Below are positions 59,601-64,000 of a stretch of DNA of 64,000 nucleotides, in pieces. This DNA is from Treponema zioleckii (lineage in GTDB: Bacteria > Spirochaetota > Spirochaetia > Treponematales > Treponemataceae). Positions within the stretch are counted from its first letter, which is position 1. Each line of letters begins with the position of its first letter. The position numbers and the translations under genes were made by a program. Location: the NCBI RefSeq assembly GCF_014737315.1, contig NZ_JPUF01000009.1, forward strand, positions 1 through 64,000, written 5' to 3'. Below the pieces are notes generated by a model. It did no database searches, was not told where the DNA came from, and worked only from the letters and a program-made list of their open reading frames with translations.

Positions 59601-60968
59601 GACGGAAAAATCTACGTTGTGTTCAACAAGGCTTTGTCGTACGGCGGCTCTTATCTTAGAGAAATTTCTTCTAATGCCACTTTGTATTCTGACTTCCGCG
59701 AAAAATTCTGCTCGGAATTCTTCCTTACGAGCGACTCCCCGGACGAAGTTGCTTCTCCTTCCGATTCGGGAATTGCCATTACGGACGTTGAGATAAAAGG
59801 CGGCAGCGATGATTTTACCGCTCTGCTTTTGACGCTTGACCATTCTGTAACTCTTGACGACGTAGAAAAAATGTATTTGATGATAAAATACAACGAGGAT
59901 TCTGAGCATTACAGGGAAAATCTTTTTGGTGTGTCCGGATATTATTCGCTCGTTCAGGATTATCTCGGAAACTCAATCGATTATCCGTCTTGCCATGCAA
60001 TCAGCGATTTTGCCCTCAATGCCGTGAACGTGATTTATGCGTATGCCGACGAAAGCTCGAACGAAAACTGGCATGGAAACGGAAGTGAAGGGGAGTCTTC
60101 GGATTCTTATGACTATATTGCCCGTGATTTTAGTGCAAATGCTGGAAATTACGGACGCTTGCGAATTGGACGCGACGTTGTGCTCCAGGTTCAGTTTGTG
60201 GGCGGAAAAGATGATTCTGGCTACTTTGTTCCGGTTAACGGCGAGACGATTTGTTTGCAGGCAGACAAAAAAGCCAATCTTTCCTCGTCAATGGTGAGCA
60301 ATATTTACAACGAACAGACCGGAAGTTCATGGAGAATCTGGCTTCCGACCGCACTTACTTCGCTTGCAAGCTCTCCTTCGGGTTCTGCGGCGAATTTTGC
60401 GGCCGAGTCGTGCGAAAGTGCGGGTGACGACGATTCACTTTTGTGGAATTTCAGGCTTGAGAATTCAAAATACAATTTTGCCGTTGGCGATGAGCTACAG
60501 TTTGTTTTTGAGGTGAAGGATTCTGCTGGCTCTGCCATTACGATTGACCACGACGGAGACAGCTCCACAGACCGAGTTCCGCTCTACGCGCTTTGGATGC
60601 CGTCTTCCACAATGAATTCTGGCGACTATTCCTTCGCGGATTTGTGGTCGCTTTCGTTCAGCGACGTAAAATCTCAGCGCGGGGGAGTTTCGATTCTGAA
60701 CAATGTAATCGATGTGAATTCAAAAGAGTCTGCCATAATTCAGGTTGAACTTCCTGCTGCCGGAAATTTGAACGTGTACGTAATGACTTTGGACGGAAAC
60801 ATTGTCCGACAGCTTTCTAAGGGCCGTGTAAATGCCGGCACGCACACTTTTAAATGGAACGGCACCAACAAAAACGGAAAGTCCGTAGCCCGCGGCATGT
60901 ACTTTGTTCGCGTAACAGGTTCCGGAATCGACGAAACGCGAAAAGTAATGTGCGTTCGCGAACGGTAA
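53622..60968 (+). CDS. Giant secreted beta-repeat protein with C-terminal FlgD-like Ig domain
   Basis: TTG 53622 was chosen because GGAGGG lies 6 bases upstream; the frame opens at GTG 53517. It then has about 2,448 residues. A signal peptide with a long basic n-region (IIRNRFDSLFKPAFIFLLAI, cleavage near PLSA/ATF) comes first. Three modules start with YWxGxxxxxWxxxxNW (about 51, 450 and 850), and two share TASPY-LT and VNENATVDFA. A low-complexity Gly/Ser/Thr beta region follows to about 1550. Two Ig-like parts (KPVLIKTYIG; VTPPSISMTL) precede a FlgD-like Ig domain at about 2370-2446 (LNVYVMTLDGNIVRQLSKGR, THTFKWNGTNKNGKSVARGM). Probably a surface adhesin or autotransporter-like protein. Confidence 0.85.
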   Translation: MEFNTKTFNKLETQKIIRNRFDSLFKPAFIFLLAIYFCFKAAIPLSAATFYWVGGASGEWGTASNWSTTEGGAGGSVVPGGSDTVVFTKDVTIEDAVQDGGGKSGVGQIEAENANLIFSSDIYVRGRTLKVNSLQVAGDCQYLSNAANVETSGNQVYSSNVSVRGYSASGNDSDRKLTFKSTAGTITFASTVASWNDVHIPNVEIDGNVVFEGAVGGTSGFGSLSVSGVAVIKTSVKTVSSYGSETGTGAQTYSGALTLAGDVSITADTVSFGSTVDSDSDTTARSLAITGNAEFSGAVGGTNLLSSLSVTGTTTTSTDVSFNAGSGTLTFTGAFSGSATINSPAVFSAGNTFTNLTVGSGTQTFDITITFAGGTTQTVSGTLSCKGTSAHYVTLTSGGTWTYSGAASAGNFDYTYIENSAASMALSITPSTKHLSEKTAASTTNWFAFKYYWIGAASTSWSEPTNWAIDEDGTIPLESDENAPSSTDGMSEITILKGVSKTASPYMLTFSADASIKSLTVNENATVDFADKNLTCSETIHNSGTIRISGHILLNFSSYPDNSADSTIEYYKGSVDEFDAIYGVAGYNNLSVTGVKVKFLQSSGGASQSVAVGTNLTVSEGGSIDSAELSVTGTTSFSGDSSVTTTGAQNYAGNVDFGSGEVTLTAEDSLSTFSEIKFGNSVTGSGKLKLNGIAASSGGTLSFSTSSSASSAAEVDFEQGFASGVDVAFQCSATIKSSNSFASLSVGDGSQNFPIEVQFEAGKTQTIGSISSSGASSTNTVQLKSTTDGSEWKACFSSIPSDSDFSYTIVRDSHSVDSSGTDNDLNLIPSATTVLDWQPSNLTCACWFSYKYYWTGAVDSNWENAANWSCSDADGAAAAPGYPAFTGGTSEITVLKGSSTTASPYILTLTDNVNIKSFTVNENATVDFATYDFTATSTGTNPLVNNGTVRIGGNVTVTAASVENGDDSAVEYYGSSLTQLGWGSSYQNLEFSAGASCASSTAMTVSGTLKIYNGDGNEISLAGANVFSNPVEIGSSVDSLVQAGNVTLNAASGLEIASGANCTSLDVKCGATLGSVESTGTGTSQLYEGAVTLSENSSFTGVNGTLVHFKKPVTGGSKSLTVSGSNVEFDADVSGTSTILVENGTTTLAKSAGTQNISSSGAQVYGGAVLLSGAGEKSLSASNGDVALHGVTDSGTNKFTVTAVSFINLYAENYTTNGIQTYKSDVKLLADSSSSSGTWSAGGTVITCSKNLYMDFGSVSMILDSNLSAKNIYFYCGNLTVSSGKTLSTTDDFAVWGSNYNATDPRFSTSNTRFAFYGADSLSYLKTSGFSASFSATGATLSAGQNFYLNGADLSGCALTVPDNSSSHPVFNSTGAVTQKQWGSPYAVCLNSTVTNVTVSDGWLTAGGTDSETSGATQGCTDGGGNSNVQFDVPHIKKAYSVSDNVLYVEFDMKIENSNGEIAENLLNVKYSGGSTAFAGVYTTAACTTALSSSAGDVTSFYLKASSAGKWNTDATGTSLGSDDSTDRSGTHRELKTDLTFLEGVFTAANGHTMCRNYNAGLENGSKPDAYTLTEDKAKPVLIKTYIGQEEHKASGSQEMFDSHNFIEFVYSEPVNVGSLAYDGGDVNVQATSTLGAIKNNSSGFTVASLGTFASGSVLAGIKTLGASGAWSGTLSEAEPHSLYRKFSTTVGGTSQNQPCRVRVSVAGFVDESSPVVVNGTSFNNWVGYIDSAESPALGSLVTPVASSLVVDLAGNAIDASVKPNLNAASDGLYGSWDVSGPIFAPFIKNKSEWDSWFSSGDSEYYEIIGSVESNSSAYLERIEFHLFDNAKDQYSSRYWLVASGWWNGSSLESDAPESLGGSKPFDSTNATVGGIRRSSLDGAASAFTYEILKSSLGTRTFGSGTITQNVKSALFRHVDKNSTQTEDDGLYFGIPLNASDAALPMRTTFNISFSSENSFITDLAGNRIKEDLTMKSVDVTPPSISMTLSPIGDGKIYVVFNKALSYGGSYLREISSNATLYSDFREKFCSEFFLTSDSPDEVASPSDSGIAITDVEIKGGSDDFTALLLTLDHSVTLDDVEKMYLMIKYNEDSEHYRENLFGVSGYYSLVQDYLGNSIDYPSCHAISDFALNAVNVIYAYADESSNENWHGNGSEGESSDSYDYIARDFSANAGNYGRLRIGRDVVLQVQFVGGKDDSGYFVPVNGETICLQADKKANLSSSMVSNIYNEQTGSSWRIWLPTALTSLASSPSGSAANFAAESCESAGDDDSLLWNFRLENSKYNFAVGDELQFVFEVKDSAGSAITIDHDGDSSTDRVPLYALWMPSSTMNSGDYSFADLWSLSFSDVKSQRGGVSILNNVIDVNSKESAIIQVELPAAGNLNVYVMTLDGNIVRQLSKGRVNAGTHTFKWNGTNKNGKSVARGMYFVRVTGSGIDETRKVMCVRER

Positions 60969-61061
60969 GGGAGGTGACTGTCGGTTAGCGGACACGGATG
61001 AACACGGATGAACGCAGATGGGACACAGATAAAGTGGAAAGATGAAAAGTGAAATTGCCCG

Positions 61062-61110
61062 GTGGTTGAGCGTAGTCGAAGCATGGATTCCGAATCAAGT
61101 TCGGAATGAC
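61062..61110 (-). repeat. Dispersed motif and inverted REP palindrome
   Basis: GGTTGAGCGTAGTCGAAGCA is followed by the inverted copy of the 21727 palindrome. It fills part of the 305-bp gap between the giant protein and the lipoprotein. ACACGGATGAACACGGATGA tandem bases occur at about 60990-61015. Confidence 0.7.
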
Positions 61111-61273
61111 ATAATTTCGTTGGAAATGCACAATTCGGCAGCTCTCTGCGGCGATTCGTGCGTACTGCGTTCAAAATCGAAAAAACTTTAATTATCCTTT
61201 AAAGATTAAAAAAGCGTGTTATAATTTTAAATACTCTAACTACTTGCCATTTTGAATTAGAGGAGACCGTGAT

Positions 61274-64000
61274 ATGAAAAAAATACGCTCAATTTCGCAT
61301 TACGCATTAATATTTACTATACTTTTGTTTTTTGGGGGGCTACTAGTCTCGTGCGATAATTTTTTGCAGACTGGTGATTTTAAGGAACAGCTGGAAAACG
61401 ATATTGCATACGCAAAGGCTGCTTCATACGAGATTCGTGTTGAATGCGATTCTGCGGAAGGTCAGATTACAACAGGAACGCTTGTTTCAAAGAAAGTGAG
61501 CGACGAATTTTCCGTGGAATTCAAGAGTGGTGGTGACACTCAGTTCATTGGCTGGCGTGCGTATTCAAGGACCGATAGCGGAGCGCTTGAGCCGCTTTCG
61601 TCTGACTTTATTGAATTCCTTTCGTTCAACACAGAAAGCGACGACGGAATCTACGGTGCAAAAGTCCGATTCAAAAAGGCTGCCAAGAACATCTGCATCC
61701 GTCCGTACTGCATTTCGGTTGCGTTCTTTCCGCCATACAACCCGGCGGGCTACGAGCAGGACACGACCGTGCGAATCTCGTTCAACACGCCGGTTTCAGA
61801 GGAAAGCTTCGGCGATTTTTCGTGCATTTCGTTTTCTTGCGGCGGCTCCGACATTTCAAACCGCTACGGAACGCCATATTTTTCTGCTGATTCAAAGACA
61901 CTGTTTATACCGACGGACAAATCCAAACGAATTCTTGATGCTACTTCATCGCAGGACTATGCCGATGTTACTGCCCGTCTGGATTTTAGGAACGTCACCG
62001 ACAAAAACGGAACTCGGCTTACCTACAACGGAACCTACGATTTTCGCGTGAACAAAAATGTTGACAACGTTGCACCGAAATTCGAATTCCTCAGAATCGC
62101 AAAGACAAAGGAAGATGCCGTGAACGGCACGAACCTGGTCACTTTTGAGGATTTTACGAATTATGCATCTGGAAGTACTGCCAGTGACGGCGTACTGAAC
62201 CATCACGTAAAATCCGTGTGGATTTATGTAAAAGCCACCGACGAAGGAAGCGGAATCTCAGCTTTTACTGTAAAGGAAAAACTCATCAGACAGAAAGATT
62301 CAACAGTCATTTCGTTACCGACTCTCTATCAGACTCAGTTCCAGAATGAGTCTGGTTCTTTGAATTTTGAGAGCATTTTTGAATATACTTTCAAGGGAAT
62401 TGATGACGGCGTTGTGAACCTTGCTTTTTCTGTGAAAGATATGGCCGATAACAATACGGATTTTGACAAAACCTCGGATTTGATAAAAGACACAAACTGC
62501 CCTCTTCGGCTTTTGGGAATCGATAAGAATCTAAAAATCAGCAGCTCAACAGCTGTGACTTACAATATTGCGCTGTTACAGCTTGCTGTCGACTCTTTAG
62601 GTAACGGTAATGACGAAGTTTTGAATACAGACTTTATAACTGACATGGCAGGAGGAAAGTATAAAAAATCACTGAATCCGACTGACGGCGACAAGTATAC
62701 GGAAAAAATTACGATTGTTTCGGCAGAATACAGCTACGACAACGAAAATTTTACTTCTATTCCTGAGGAAAACATAACTATTAAATATGGCGTTGAATAT
62801 GTTGTATTAACCTCAATGGAAGGCGATTTCGTTTATATACAGTTTACGGCGGACAAAACAAAGGACGTGTATTTAAGGGTGACCGCAAAGGATTCTGTCG
62901 GAAATACGGGAACGGAAACTCTTTTCTACAACAAGGCGATAAATATAATCGCCTGTAAAAAAGATTCCGACAAACTGACTTTTACGCTTGATTCCGCACT
63001 GACGGACATCAGCGATAAAAATATCGGTATTTCTGGATTAGCTGAAGCAAACATTCTGGGTGTGAGCCTTTATGTCGAATATACTGATTCAAACGGAAAT
63101 ATAGAAAAATCAGAAGCTATGGACAATTGGGTGTCTAATCCATCAACCGTTGTTGAATTTACTAAAATCAAATTCGGCGGAAACAACCATAATATTTCAA
63201 ATCTTCCGGCTGGAACTTATAAATTTTACTGCATTGCAGCGACAGCTTTTCTTGTTTTTCCTCTTTCGTCTTCGTACTGCGGCGAGCATTTTACGTTTGA
63301 CCCAAGCCAGTCAGCCTCGACTGCAATGCCGGAAGAGACCTCTTTGCCAGCAGGTTTCCTCGTTAAAACTGACACCCCTGTCTTGAATTCAGGAAAAAGA
63401 AACCTTCAGGTAGCGTTAGTTTTTGGAACACTAAGCGGAAAGAGATATAGCCGAAACTCTAACTATACTTATCTTGTGAATTATTATCATGCTAAGACTT
63501 CAAAAGCAGATGCGTATGACGGATATGCGACGGTGCCAGAGAGCTCAAACAGCACAGAAATTTCTCTTCCGTGCCATTATTGCAGCTGGAATTTTGAAGT
63601 CGTTGTTATAAATAAAAACGGAAATAAGAGAACTTCAAACACGAAGACAGTTGATTTGTCTTATGACACCGTTTCACCGACGTTTACCAGTGGGCATAAT
63701 ACCTCATACTCAAGTTCCAATGCGACGGTGCTCCAAACTAATATATTTAAGGACGAAGGTGATGGGCTTTACACAGATTCAAACGGAATGGTGCCGGTAA
63801 GATATTTGTATTCATACACCAATGCCACATTGGGCGGAATCAAAATCGACTGGGATTCCCCGGAAATTATGACAACTTATTACAAATCCGGGGATAACTA
63901 TTGTGAGTTTCCGTTCGACGGAACTAGTGGAAAATATCTGTACATGCAGATAAGGGACAAAAACGGAAATACTAGAGAACAGATATACACGGCACCGGAA
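61274..64000 (+). CDS. Large Ig-like surface lipoprotein, open at the right edge
   Basis: From ATG 61274 (AGAGGAGA upstream) the frame stays open for 909 codons to the last base. The signal peptide is MKKIRSISHYALIFTILLFF with lipobox LLVSC. The mature part has a linker (KEQLENDIAYAKAASYEIRV), a Big_5-like domain (about 148-200: PPYNPAGYEQDTTVRISFNT, KTLFIPTDKSKR) and several Ig-like domains (DNVAPKFEFLRIAKTKEDAV; FVYIQFTADKTKDVYLRVTA; DTVSPTFTSGHNTSYSSSNA). It looks like an extracellular lipoprotein built of beta domains. Its place 305 bp after the giant secreted protein suggests a joint surface role. Confidence 0.82.
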   Translation, partial: MKKIRSISHYALIFTILLFFGGLLVSCDNFLQTGDFKEQLENDIAYAKAASYEIRVECDSAEGQITTGTLVSKKVSDEFSVEFKSGGDTQFIGWRAYSRTDSGALEPLSSDFIEFLSFNTESDDGIYGAKVRFKKAAKNICIRPYCISVAFFPPYNPAGYEQDTTVRISFNTPVSEESFGDFSCISFSCGGSDISNRYGTPYFSADSKTLFIPTDKSKRILDATSSQDYADVTARLDFRNVTDKNGTRLTYNGTYDFRVNKNVDNVAPKFEFLRIAKTKEDAVNGTNLVTFEDFTNYASGSTASDGVLNHHVKSVWIYVKATDEGSGISAFTVKEKLIRQKDSTVISLPTLYQTQFQNESGSLNFESIFEYTFKGIDDGVVNLAFSVKDMADNNTDFDKTSDLIKDTNCPLRLLGIDKNLKISSSTAVTYNIALLQLAVDSLGNGNDEVLNTDFITDMAGGKYKKSLNPTDGDKYTEKITIVSAEYSYDNENFTSIPEENITIKYGVEYVVLTSMEGDFVYIQFTADKTKDVYLRVTAKDSVGNTGTETLFYNKAINIIACKKDSDKLTFTLDSALTDISDKNIGISGLAEANILGVSLYVEYTDSNGNIEKSEAMDNWVSNPSTVVEFTKIKFGGNNHNISNLPAGTYKFYCIAATAFLVFPLSSSYCGEHFTFDPSQSASTAMPEETSLPAGFLVKTDTPVLNSGKRNLQVALVFGTLSGKRYSRNSNYTYLVNYYHAKTSKADAYDGYATVPESSNSTEISLPCHYCSWNFEVVVINKNGNKRTSNTKTVDLSYDTVSPTFTSGHNTSYSSSNATVLQTNIFKDEGDGLYTDSNGMVPVRYLYSYTNATLGGIKIDWDSPEIMTTYYKSGDNYCEFPFDGTSGKYLYMQIRDKNGNTREQIYTAPE

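Noticed and set aside
61527-62051. 174-residue Arg/Ser-rich forward frame
   Set aside because: It is the +1 frame of the large lipoprotein gene that stays open through it.

Overview
The window looks like a chromosome segment of a Treponema-type spirochaete, moderately AT-rich. The argument rests on gene families and gene order. There is a long-form (553 aa) pyrophosphate-dependent phosphofructokinase, a 499-aa serine hydroxymethyltransferase, many spirochaete-style lipoproteins, PilZ and GGDEF/EAL proteins, and a run of cyclic-nucleotide-binding protein, murB, cysS, ECF sigma, putative anti-sigma and TPR genes that I recall (not checked) as the tp0089-tp0095 neighbourhood of T. pallidum. No rRNA or tRNA gene was recognised.

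Layout. 0-7 kb: the edge of a surface-glycan locus (methyltransferase-like protein, sugar nucleotidyltransferase, UDP-galactopyranose mutase), interrupted by a broken RloA/RloB-type (AbiL-like) defence pair and by an AAA_14/DUF4143 ATPase module. 6.9-7.7 kb: a VbhA-like antitoxin and Fic toxin. 8-15 kb: housekeeping genes (ychF, ilvE), a patatin phospholipase, a lipoprotein and a PAS-GGDEF-EAL regulator. 15-20 kb: a YafQ-type toxin-antitoxin pair, a formylglycine-enzyme-like secreted protein, a HU-like/DUF4469 protein, and much repeat DNA. 20-28 kb: pfp, an HtrA protease, secreted hydrolases, an orphan DNA methyltransferase, radC. 28-42 kb: a reverse-strand cluster (cysS, ECF sigma, putative anti-sigma, IPT/transglutaminase-like protein, UMP kinase), murB, a two-domain cNMP-binding regulator, TPR, PilZ and VWA proteins. 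42-46 kb: argC, glyA, a HAD phosphatase. 46-51.7 kb: an accessory island with DUF3969-like genes, apparent toxin tails next to lipoproteins, an IS21 transposase remnant and a ToxN/AbiQ type III toxin with its RNA promoter and terminator. 51.9-64 kb: a PopT/DUF368 transporter, a secreted protein of about 2,450 residues, and a large lipoprotein open at the right edge.

Three themes cut across the window. (1) Six single-base homopolymer indels break five otherwise good genes, which suggests sequencing error or slippage rather than true gene death. (2) Intergenic DNA is full of dispersed repeats, including a family whose hairpin stem varies with compensation while a GGGAAACGC-like tail stays constant. 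(3) Two accessory cargoes are each flanked by a partial duplicate of the neighbouring core gene (71 bp at 3165/4689; 243 bp at 46199/48094).
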